Shown here: positions 1 to 5,479 of the stretch, piece after piece
How positions within the stretch are numbered: position 1 is the first letter of the stretch
Layout of the letters: each line of letters starts with the position of its first letter
From: Phoenicibacter congonensis
GTDB lineage: Bacteria; Actinomycetota; Coriobacteriia; Coriobacteriales; Eggerthellaceae
Direction of reading: 5' to 3'
Assembly: GCA_030530045.1 (NCBI GenBank)
Contig: JAUMVS010000056.1
Location: 1-9,409, forward strand
DNA length: 9,409 nt
The notes under the pieces: generated by a model
Database searches by the model: none
What the model saw: only the letters and a program-made list of their open reading frames with translations
Told to the model about the DNA's origin: nothing
Made by a program: the position numbers and the translations under genes

Positions 1-38
1 TCAGACCGTCGGGGGTTCGAATCCCTCCGGGCGCACCA
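1..38 (+). tRNA. tRNA, 3' part only; isotype not determined
   Basis: The window opens inside a tRNA gene. A T arm is visible with stem GGGGG (11-15), loop TTCGAAT (16-22) and stem CCCTC (23-27, one G-U pair). It is followed by the 3' acceptor strand CGGGCGC (28-34), discriminator A35 and an encoded CCA at 36-38. Bases 1-5 (TCAGA) fit the 3' strand of the anticodon stem and 6-10 a five-base variable loop, so this is a class I tRNA. The anticodon lies off the left edge, so the amino acid cannot be named. The acceptor must begin with a strand pairing to CGGGCGC, such as GCGCCCG. No obvious terminator hairpin follows. Confidence 0.93.
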
Positions 39-78
39 CCTTCTCACAAATCCCAATTTCAATTAATAATTTTTCAAA

Positions 79-111
79 GTAACGGCAGTGCGAGCATTCG
101 CTTGGCTCCGG
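79..111. repeat. Family P, left half
   Basis: GTAACGGCAG (79-88) is followed by a close match to the left arm of the full copy, including CATTCGCTTG-like sequence and CTCCGG. The central stem is missing. A diverged right-arm-like piece (CGCGAACAATACGC, near 148-161) could be the rest of an eroded copy. Confidence 0.6.
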
Positions 112-180
112 GGCTTAGATTTTAAAGTTCCGAGGTCCCGTATCCTCCGCGAACAATACGCGCTTCGAGCTCCTCGTCCG

Positions 181-267
181 GTAACGGCAGGTCGCGCATT
201 CGCTTGTCTCCAGATGAGAGCTTCGCTCTCATAAGTCGACTGCGCGAACACACGCCCCTGCCGTTAC
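181..267. repeat. Palindromic repeat family P, most complete copy
   Basis: The copy starts with GTAACGGCAG (181-190) and ends with CTGCCGTTAC (258-267), which are exact reverse complements. The centre is a perfect 8-bp stem, ATGAGAGC (214-221) and GCTCTCAT (225-232), with a 3-base loop. Between these, TTCGC (199-203) faces GCGAA with mismatched bulges, so the whole 87 bases can fold into one long imperfect hairpin or be read as an imperfect inverted repeat. Partial copies lie at 79-111, 323-364 and 573-651. The shape suggests a REP/MITE-like non-autonomous element, but no transposase gene is in view. Confidence 0.75.
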
Positions 268-322
268 CAACTAGCAACGTCTCGCTAAATTCAAACAAAC
301 CTAAAGAGCAGACTTCACCCCA

Positions 323-364
323 CTCTCATAAGTCGCCTGCGCGAACACACGCCCCTGCCGTTAC
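323..364. repeat. Family P, right half
   Basis: From CTCTCATAAGTCG to CTGCCGTTAC this matches the right arm of the full copy at 226-267 with only one or two differences. The homology continues past the palindrome: bases after GTTAC here (TAACTCGCAACGT) match those after the full copy (CAACTAGCAACGT). The duplicated unit is therefore longer than the hairpin itself. Confidence 0.7.
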
Positions 365-382
365 TAACTCGCAACGTTGCAC

Positions 383-434
383 AATGGGGACGATGAGTTA
401 TGTGTGTGAAATTAAAAATGGTTAGCTGCCAGCT
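383..434 (+). repeat. Family M direct repeat, copy 1 (truncated)
   Basis: The copy opens with AATGGGGACGATGAGT (383-398), identical to the three other copies, followed by ATGTG and GAAATTA as in copy 4. The similarity fades after about 415, so the copy is truncated or diverged. Confidence 0.6.
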
Positions 435-451
435 AAAACTTGCCATTGATA

Positions 452-523
452 AATGGGGACGATGAGTGGTGCGGAGGTTGAAATTATTCAAAACCCCGAC
501 GGTCGATTCGTAGTTGCGCAAAG
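452..523 (+). repeat. Family M direct repeat, copy 2 (full)
   Basis: This 72-base unit has the AATGGGGACGATGAGT head (452-467), GAAATTATT in the middle, and GGTCGATTCGTAGTTGCGCA (501-520) near its end. It aligns over its whole length with copy 4 at 671-743 with about 8 mismatches and one single-base gap. Confidence 0.75.
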
Positions 524-550
524 GAAAAAGGATTCTTGGGGCTACTGCAC

Positions 551-566
551 AATGGGGACGATGAGT
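551..566 (+). repeat. Family M direct repeat, copy 3 (head only)
   Basis: Only the 16-base head AATGGGGACGATGAGT is conserved. It is preceded by CTGCAC, as upstream of copies 1 and 4 (TTGCAC, CTGCAA). Family P copy 4 follows within about 7 bases. Confidence 0.65.
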
Positions 567-572
567 GCGAAA

Positions 573-651
573 AACGGTTTCCGCACATTCGCTTGGCTCC
601 GGATGAGAGCTGCGCTCTCATAAGTCGCCTGCGCGAACACACGCCCCTGCC
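573..651. repeat. Family P, near-complete copy
   Basis: The left arm is eroded at its outer end (AACGG, 573-577). The inner left arm, the central stem and the right arm are intact up to CCCCTGCC. The central stem is again a perfect 8 bp (603-610 with 614-621). Its loop is TGC instead of the TTC in the copy at 181, so the stem is conserved while the loop has changed. Confidence 0.7.
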
Positions 652-670
652 ACTTTATTGGCATCTGCAA

Positions 671-743
671 AATGGGGACGATGAGTGATGTGCACGTCGA
701 AATTATTTAAAACACCCTACGGTCGATTCGTAGTTGCGCAACG
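671..743 (+). repeat. Family M direct repeat, copy 4 (full)
   Basis: This 73-base partner of copy 2 has the same head, GAAATTATT and the GGTCGATTCG tail (721-730). It ends in the perfect 10-base palindrome GTTGCGCAAC (734-743). In the frame where copy 2 could encode peptide, copy 4 has a TAA and then a one-base indel. What is conserved is therefore DNA or RNA sequence, not protein. Confidence 0.75.
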
Positions 744-765
744 GGAATATATTTAAAATTGGGAG

Positions 766-1767
766 TTAGTTAGAGTGTTTGGCGCGGCGGGCTTGTTCTT
801 CGACGCGGATAACTTCTAGCTCCCAGACGCGGCGATTGTTCTTCGCGACGTTGTCTAAGATCATGCCGACGAAGAGCGAGACGACTGCGCACATTATGAT
901 TCCCATGGAAAGGATTGCTGTTGGGAAACGAGGTACGAGACCCGTTGTGACAAATTCCGCAATGACTGGAATTCCGAAAAGCAAACCGACGATGAGAAGA
1001 ATTAGCGAAAGCCAGCCAAAGAATGCCATTGGTTTGTTCTCCTTGAAAAGCGAGGCGATTGCCATCAGAACTTTTGCGCCGTCGCCGAAGGTGTCGAGTT
1101 TCGATTCGCTGCCGTCTGGGCGGTCGCGATAATCGATTGGCACGTCCACCACCCTCCAGCCCTTGTCGACTGCGTGAATTGAAAGTTCCGTTTCGATTTG
1201 GAAACCCTGCGACATCACAGGCATAGTCTTTACGAAAGTACGAGTCATTCCGCGATAGCCAGTCATAACGTCATCAAACGCAAAGCCGTAAATCACTTTG
1301 ATGAGCCAACGCACGAGATTATTTCCGAAACCGTGGAATGCACGATCGTTTTCGTCGCCGTAGGACCCATTCGAAAGACGGTCGCCGACTGTCATGTCAG
1401 CCATGCCGCTAGCCATCGGTTCAATCAATGCAGGCGCGAATTCCGCTGGATAGGTGTCGTCGCCGTCAACCATAATGTAATAATCGGCGTCGATGTCGCG
1501 AAACATCGAGCGGCACACGTTGCCTTTTCCCTGACGGCTCTCAAAACGCACGATTGCACCATGTTCAGCTGCGATTTCAGACGTTTTGTCCTTCGAGTTG
1601 TTGTCGTAGACATAAATGTCAGCCTTTGGCAGCGCGACCTTAAAATCGTCGATTACCTTACCAATCGTGATTTCCTCGTTGTAGCAAGGAATCAAAACGG
1701 CTACTCCTTCGCCTTGTTTTGCAGCTTCTATGGCTTGTGCAGAATCATTATTCATTTGAATTGTCAT
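766..1767 (-). CDS. Polyprenyl-phosphate glycosyltransferase (GT2, DPM1/GtrB-like)
   Basis: A 333-residue family-2 glycosyltransferase that probably moves a sugar from a nucleotide donor to a polyprenyl phosphate at the inner face of the membrane. The GT-A domain comes first: PCYNEE at 27-32, DNNS at 55-58, RQGKGN at 78-83 and the metal-binding DGDDTYP at 101-107. GYRGMTR follows at 170-176, and QIETELS at 190-196 with a downstream DYRDRPDGS segment is typical of the DPM1-like group. Two C-terminal membrane segments (about 247-273 and 283-304) resemble GtrB-type anchoring. ATG 1767 is chosen because GGAG (1777-1774) lies seven bases upstream; the Met at codon 5 lacks this. The gene diverges from the MGDG-synthase-like gene. 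The donor sugar (mannose, glucose or other) cannot be read from sequence. The family call is firm and the substrate open. Confidence 0.9.
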   Translation of the reverse strand: MTIQMNNDSAQAIEAAKQGEGVAVLIPCYNEEITIGKVIDDFKVALPKADIYVYDNNSKDKTSEIAAEHGAIVRFESRQGKGNVCRSMFRDIDADYYIMVDGDDTYPAEFAPALIEPMASGMADMTVGDRLSNGSYGDENDRAFHGFGNNLVRWLIKVIYGFAFDDVMTGYRGMTRTFVKTMPVMSQGFQIETELSIHAVDKGWRVVDVPIDYRDRPDGSESKLDTFGDGAKVLMAIASLFKENKPMAFFGWLSLILLIVGLLFGIPVIAEFVTTGLVPRFPTAILSMGIIMCAVVSLFVGMILDNVAKNNRRVWELEVIRVEEQARRAKHSN

Positions 1768-1773
1768 GGTTTA

Positions 1774-1806
1774 CTCCGTCACAGAAAATTTAACTGCTTA
1801 ATTATA
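1774..1806 (-). promoter_or_regulatory. -10 box and Shine-Dalgarno for the GT2 gene
   Basis: On the minus strand a perfect TATAAT (1806-1801) lies 33 bases before ATG 1767, and GGAG (1777-1774) sits at normal ribosome-binding spacing. A -35 box is poor: the hexamer 17 bases upstream of TATAAT is TTTTCG. The promoter call therefore rests on the -10 box and its position. Confidence 0.5.
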
Positions 1807-2006
1807 CCGATTTCATGCCGCCACGAAAATTTAAAAACGCGCGTAATACTGCATAAACGAAAAATACACCAGCTAGATAATCAAGTGTTTTTGGAAAGGT
1901 GTATGAGCCAGAGGCACGAGGAGTGTCAGCACCTTTTTGAGATGAGATTGCAGAAATCGGCAGGTATTATTTCGGGATTATTCTGGCGTAATAATGCGCC
2001 TATGAA

Positions 2007-2034
2007 TTAAAGAATGCGAGTTAAGCGTTAGAAT
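2007..2034 (+). promoter_or_regulatory. Candidate promoter giving a leaderless mRNA for the 2041 gene
   Basis: TAGAAT (2029-2034) matches TATAAT at 5 of 6 positions. Its last base is 7 bases before A of ATG 2041, so transcription would be expected to start at or next to the start codon. A weak TTAAAG (2007-2012) lies 16 bases upstream as -35. The 20 bases before the ATG contain no GGAG/AGGA-like sequence, which fits a leaderless start. Confidence 0.4.
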
Positions 2035-2040
2035 TTAGCA

Positions 2041-3282
2041 ATGCAAGATAAAAGAAAAATCTACGTTGTGCACGCATCGGTTGGTTCGGGGCACAAAACT
2101 GCAGCTAACGCTGTTGCGCTGGCGATTGATATTCTCAACAAAGAGGCAAGCATGCCAGTTGAATATGAGCCTGAGGTGCTTGACATCCTTCCTTTTGGCC
2201 GCATCAAATTCGATGGCAATAAATACGCAACAACTTTCACGGGCGCGACTCGCCCGCTCTACGATTTCACTTGGCGCTACACGTTCACTGGTCGCTTCCT
2301 TTGGGGCGGCGGAACAAATCACGCGCGAGTGATGTATCCAGAATTCACGCAAAAAGTTCGCGAGGAAGAGCCTGCAGCGATTGTTTGCACACACATTGTG
2401 GCCGCAAACACTGCCGTTGGAGCTCGCATGATTACGGGGCAAAACTTCCCCATCATTTGTGTGCCGACCGATTACGAAGTTGAAGGTCTTTGGCCACACG
2501 AATTTGCCGACGTTTTCTGCGTTGCGAACGAGCAAATGGCAGAAACGCTGCGTGCGCGACATGTGCCGGAGCACAAAATCAAAATTACAGGCATGCCAAC
2601 GAACCCCGAGTTCACGAAAGAATATGACCGCGACGAAGTTTGTGAGTCATTCAATTTGCCAGCCGACAAAAAGCTGGTGCTTGCCGTGGCAGGCGCTTCA
2701 CTTTTGCAGCCCTACGTTCACATCAAGAAAGTCATCCAGGATCTCGTGCCCTACATGCACGAATTTAAAAACTTGCACTTTGTGATTGTGGTTGGTCGCG
2801 ATGGCGATCTCAAGCAAGACCTGAAAGCGTTCATCGCAGAACACGGCATCGAAAACATTACGGTGCTTGGCTACGTCGAAGAAATGGCGATGCTGCTTTC
2901 AGCTTGTGACCTCGTGGTTTGTAAAGCTGGCGGTATGACAGTTACAGAATGCCTTTGTGCCTACACGCCAATGATTCTCACATGCAGAGCCTATGGACAA
3001 GAAAAAGCAAACGTAAAGATGCTCACTGCTGCGGGTGCAGCAATTCATGTCACAACATCGCGCGAACTCTACGCTACTCTCAAGGTAGCCGACAGCGATT
3101 ATTCTTCGTTCGAAGCACTTAAAAAAGCAGCGGAAAACATTCGCAAGCCCTACGCTTCTCTCGACATCGCAAAAGAAACTTTCTTCGCGATTTCTAACAG
3201 CGACGACGAAACGTTGCGCGAGCGCACAAGAAAAACGTTTATCTCGTTCTACATCGGTGACAAGCCCGCACATCCAAGATAA
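2041..3282 (+). CDS. MGDG-synthase/UgtP-like glycosyltransferase (GT28)
   Basis: A 413-residue GT-B glycosyltransferase of the monogalactosyldiacylglycerol-synthase family. Members include plant MGDG synthase and Bacillus UgtP, which add glucose or galactose to diacylglycerol on the cytoplasmic membrane face. The N-terminal acceptor domain shows SVGSGHKTAAN (13-23), close to the family's GxGH start motif. The C-terminal domain has the nucleotide-sugar loop CKAGGMTVTE (294-303), where the usual form is KPGGLTxxE, so Pro is Ala and Leu is Met. The length suits the family (UgtP is about 380). No transmembrane helix is evident, as expected for a monotopic enzyme. The start is the first ATG of the frame and has no Shine-Dalgarno. 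The gene ends before a strong terminator. The likely product is a glycolipid or glycolipid anchor; sugar and processivity are unknown. Confidence 0.85.
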   Translation: MQDKRKIYVVHASVGSGHKTAANAVALAIDILNKEASMPVEYEPEVLDILPFGRIKFDGNKYATTFTGATRPLYDFTWRYTFTGRFLWGGGTNHARVMYPEFTQKVREEEPAAIVCTHIVAANTAVGARMITGQNFPIICVPTDYEVEGLWPHEFADVFCVANEQMAETLRARHVPEHKIKITGMPTNPEFTKEYDRDEVCESFNLPADKKLVLAVAGASLLQPYVHIKKVIQDLVPYMHEFKNLHFVIVVGRDGDLKQDLKAFIAEHGIENITVLGYVEEMAMLLSACDLVVCKAGGMTVTECLCAYTPMILTCRAYGQEKANVKMLTAAGAAIHVTTSRELYATLKVADSDYSSFEALKKAAENIRKPYASLDIAKETFFAISNSDDETLRERTRKTFISFYIGDKPAHPR

Positions 3283-3320
3283 AGCAATGAATCTGTAAAC
3301 CTAGCATGCAATTAAGAAAA

Positions 3321-3350
3321 CCTGCAGATTTTGACGTCTGCAGGCTTTTT
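3321..3350. terminator. Rho-independent terminator, probably bidirectional
   Basis: CCTGCAGA (3321-3328) pairs perfectly with TCTGCAGG (3337-3344) around an 8-base loop and is followed by CTTTTT (3345-3350). It lies 38 bases after the plus-strand gene's stop. The bases before the stem (AATTAAGAAAA) read as TTTTCTTAATT on the other strand, so the same hairpin could also end the minus-strand kinase transcript, whose stop is at 3426. Confidence 0.88.
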
Positions 3351-3425
3351 GAATTCCTAAGTATTTTGGAGCCGCTACCGCTTAGCCCAGCCCTGTTGGC
3401 TAACTCGAGCCAAACACTCTAGCCG

Positions 3426-5381
3426 TTACGGAGCTACGTAAACAGTAACCGTATCTCCAACTTCTACTGAACTTCCCTCGCCAGGCGACAGCTTAGTGAC
3501 TGTACCTGAAGTTCCTGATGAAGAAGAATCAGTTTGCTTGCTTGGGTTCAGGCCCAGGTTTTTAAGTTGCGAAGAAACGGTTTCCCAGGAAGAGCCAACC
3601 AAACCAGAAGGAACGGTTACCTTCTCGGCAGGCTTCTTTCCTTCAGAAATCGTTACAACAATCTCGGTTCCTTTGCTGACCTTAGAACCTGCGCTTTCCG
3701 ACTGCTTCATTGCCAAGCCTTCAGAAACGCTGTCGCTGTAGGCATATTGGAAAGAAACACTCAAGCCAGCATTTTTAGCTGCAGCTGTAGCCTCTTGTTC
3801 GGTCTTGCCCGATAAGTCAGGAACTGTAATCTTGTCGGAGCCCTTTGAAATCACGATGTTTACTGTGGAGCCCTTTTTCGCTGACTTATTAGCAGCAGGG
3901 TCCTGGCTCATTACTTTTCCGCTATCAACGCTGTCAGAATAATCCTCCGACGTTGAGCCAAGTGCAAAGCCCGCGTTTGCCAGAGCTTTTTGCGCCTCGC
4001 TTAGTGTCTTGCCCGACAAATCAGGAACGGTAACTTCCTCGGTACCTTGAGAAACAACGATGTTAATTTTTGAGCCTTTAGCAGCTTTCTCGCCGCCCTT
4101 TGGCGACTGTGAGCTAACTTTTCCAGCCTCAATGCTCGTGTCGTAGGCTGAATCTTGAGAACCAACTGTGAAGCCAGCAGCCTCAATTGCTTTCACCGCC
4201 TCAGCAGTTGTTTTGCCCGTTACGTCAGGAACTTCTGCAGTTTCTGTGCCAGAGTTCATGACAGCCCAAACAATCAGACCAACAACAATGAGAGCGGCAG
4301 CAACCCCAACACCAATTGCGGCTTTCATTTTTCCGCTCATGCCCTGCTTGTTGCTTGAGCCATTTGTGTAGTTTTTAGCAGCCGCAGCATTTGTCTTTGT
4401 GCCAGCACTGTTAACTGTAGGCATAACCTCAGTGCGGTCGCCCTTTGCAGCGGCCGCAAGACCAGCAGCTCCAGCAGCTCCTGCAACCCCAGCTGCAGCG
4501 CCGATTGGAGAAATTACGCTTGTTCTTGCTTGTGTGAACGAAGGGTTCATTCTGCCTGCAAGGTAGTCGTTCAGCGCGATTTTCATGTCGTGCGCAGTTG
4601 CATATCTTCCGCTTGGGTTTTTCGACATCGCCTTCAAAATGATTGACTCTAAAGCTGGGTCAATTTCAGGGTTGATGTCGCGAGGATTCATAGGCTGGTC
4701 TTGGACCTGCATCATCGCAACACTCATTGCATCTGGCGCATCGAATGGAAGCTTGCCAGTAGCAGCTTCGTAGAGACAAACGCCGAGCGAATAGATGTCG
4801 GTTGCCGCAGTGAGGTCTTTGCCTTGTGCCTGCTCAGGTGAAATGTAGTGAGCAGTGCCGAGAACGTTTCCTGTTTTTTCGGAAAGTGAATTTTTGGAAC
4901 GTGCGATGCCGAAGTCCATGACCTTGACGTTGCCGTCAGGCTGAATCATGATGTTTTGTGGCTTAATGTCGCGGTGAATTATGTCCTGCGAATGAGCAAC
5001 TGTGAGCGCCTGGCAAACCTGGCTGCCAATTTCAGCTACCTTGCGCTGGTTAATCGCACCGCGCTGCTTGATTGCGCTTTTAAGGTCGCTTCCGCGAACA
5101 TATTCCATCACGATGAAATAGGTTCCAGCGTCGTGACCCCAGTCGTAAACGTTAACGATGTATGGCGATTGAAGGTTTGCAGCAGCTGCGGCTTCTTGCC
5201 TGAAGCGACGAGCGAAGTCTTCTTCCGCTGCATATTGAGGAAGCATGACCTTTACTGCGACAATTCTTCCTAAAACGTTGTCTTGCGCGCTGTAAACTTC
5301 GGCCATTCCGCCGACACCGATGCATTCCCCAATTTCATATCTCTTATTAAGGACTTTTCCGGTCATAGATGTAGCTGTCAT
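3426..5381 (-). CDS. pknB: PknB-like Ser/Thr protein kinase with four PASTA domains
   Basis: A 651-residue transmembrane kinase; PknB of Mycobacterium tuberculosis is of similar size and also has four PASTA repeats. Kinase domain about 15-275: glycine loop GVGGMA (22-27), ATP-binding K44, catalytic loop HRDIKPQN (136-143, D138), DFG (156-158) and an activation segment ending in SPEQ. A juxtamembrane stretch is rich in Ala and Gly (around 290-312). One membrane helix (354-375) leads to extracellular PASTA repeats at about 382-446, 449-514, 517-581 and 587-651. In this family PASTA domains bind peptidoglycan fragments or lipid II and the kinase phosphorylates cell-division and wall proteins. 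ATG 5381 is chosen for the strong GAGGGG five bases upstream. It is last in the pstP, rodA-pbpA, pknB order; no separate pknA lies between, unlike the mycobacterial operon. Confidence 0.96.
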   Translation of the reverse strand: MTATSMTGKVLNKRYEIGECIGVGGMAEVYSAQDNVLGRIVAVKVMLPQYAAEEDFARRFRQEAAAAANLQSPYIVNVYDWGHDAGTYFIVMEYVRGSDLKSAIKQRGAINQRKVAEIGSQVCQALTVAHSQDIIHRDIKPQNIMIQPDGNVKVMDFGIARSKNSLSEKTGNVLGTAHYISPEQAQGKDLTAATDIYSLGVCLYEAATGKLPFDAPDAMSVAMMQVQDQPMNPRDINPEIDPALESIILKAMSKNPSGRYATAHDMKIALNDYLAGRMNPSFTQARTSVISPIGAAAGVAGAAGAAGLAAAAKGDRTEVMPTVNSAGTKTNAAAAKNYTNGSSNKQGMSGKMKAAIGVGVAAALIVVGLIVWAVMNSGTETAEVPDVTGKTTAEAVKAIEAAGFTVGSQDSAYDTSIEAGKVSSQSPKGGEKAAKGSKINIVVSQGTEEVTVPDLSGKTLSEAQKALANAGFALGSTSEDYSDSVDSGKVMSQDPAANKSAKKGSTVNIVISKGSDKITVPDLSGKTEQEATAAAKNAGLSVSFQYAYSDSVSEGLAMKQSESAGSKVSKGTEIVVTISEGKKPAEKVTVPSGLVGSSWETVSSQLKNLGLNPSKQTDSSSSGTSGTVTKLSPGEGSSVEVGDTVTVYVAP

Positions 5382-5386
5382 ACAAT

Positions 5387-5402
5387 CCCCTCACACGTGT
5401 GA
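5387..5402 (-). promoter_or_regulatory. 12-base palindrome overlapping the pknB Shine-Dalgarno
   Basis: TCACACGTGTGA (5391-5402) is a perfect palindrome. On the minus strand it runs directly into the pknB ribosome-binding sequence GAGGGG (5392-5387), sharing its first two bases. It could be an operator for a dimeric regulator or could influence access of ribosomes. No known regulator is assigned. Confidence 0.45.
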
Positions 5403-5418
5403 TGTTTATTTTTCGTTT

Positions 5419-5456
5419 GTGTTAAAAAGATGCTTTTACGCCAATAATTTTAACAC
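5419..5456. promoter_or_regulatory. Perfect 9-bp inverted repeat upstream of pknB
   Basis: GTGTTAAAA (5419-5427) and TTTTAACAC (5448-5456) are exact reverse complements separated by 20 bases, centred between the fusion gene stop (5480) and the pknB start. The arms are AT-rich with no following T run, so a terminator is unlikely. Paired operator half-sites about three helical turns apart are a better guess. A GC-rich near-palindrome GGGCACATGCCC (5458-5469) abuts it. Confidence 0.4.
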
Positions 5457-5479
5457 AGGGCACATGCCCAAAATTTGTT

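Larger units (their letters stand above)
39..765. other. Gene-less repeat mosaic between tRNA and glycosyltransferase
   Basis: These 727 bases hold no convincing coding region. Open frames here are short, overlap on both strands and cross repeat boundaries. The stretch is built mainly from copies or halves of two repeat families, listed separately: palindromic family P and direct-repeat family M. Copies alternate, with M3 immediately before P4 and M4 after it, and P3 (right half) running into M1. The last M copy ends about 23 bases from the stop codon of the glycosyltransferase gene, so the repeats fill the space right up to that gene. The unassigned pieces (about 112-180 and 268-322) show no recognisable gene. 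Confidence 0.7.

Noticed and set aside
1..38. tRNA 3' end as an integration site with a duplicated att copy
   Set aside because: No second copy of the tRNA 3' end is visible in the window, and no integrase is present.
204..425. 73-codon plus-strand frame near the tRNA
   Set aside because: It is assembled from pieces of family P and M repeats and has no ribosome-binding sequence or recognisable domain.
671..705. Hammerhead ribozyme suggested by GATGAG ... CGAAAT in the M repeats
   Set aside because: The core would need CTGATGA but reads ACGATGA, so invariant bases are wrong. No convincing stems I and III enclose a cleavage site, and copy 2 loses the small GACG/CGTC pairing.
383..743. CRISPR array suggested by four identical 16-base heads
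   Set aside because: Spacing is irregular (69, 99, 120 bases), the repeats extend unequally, another repeat family sits between them, and no cas gene is present.
1198..2010. 270-codon plus-strand open frame
   Set aside because: Most of it lies antisense to the well-supported GT2 gene, and it shows no recognisable motif. Only its last 36 codons fall outside that gene and its promoter, and these are discussed separately.
3396..3413. TTGGCT/AGCCAA hairpin as a second terminator just after pknB
   Set aside because: The stem is only 6 bp and no T run follows on either strand. The hairpin at 3321-3350 is far stronger.
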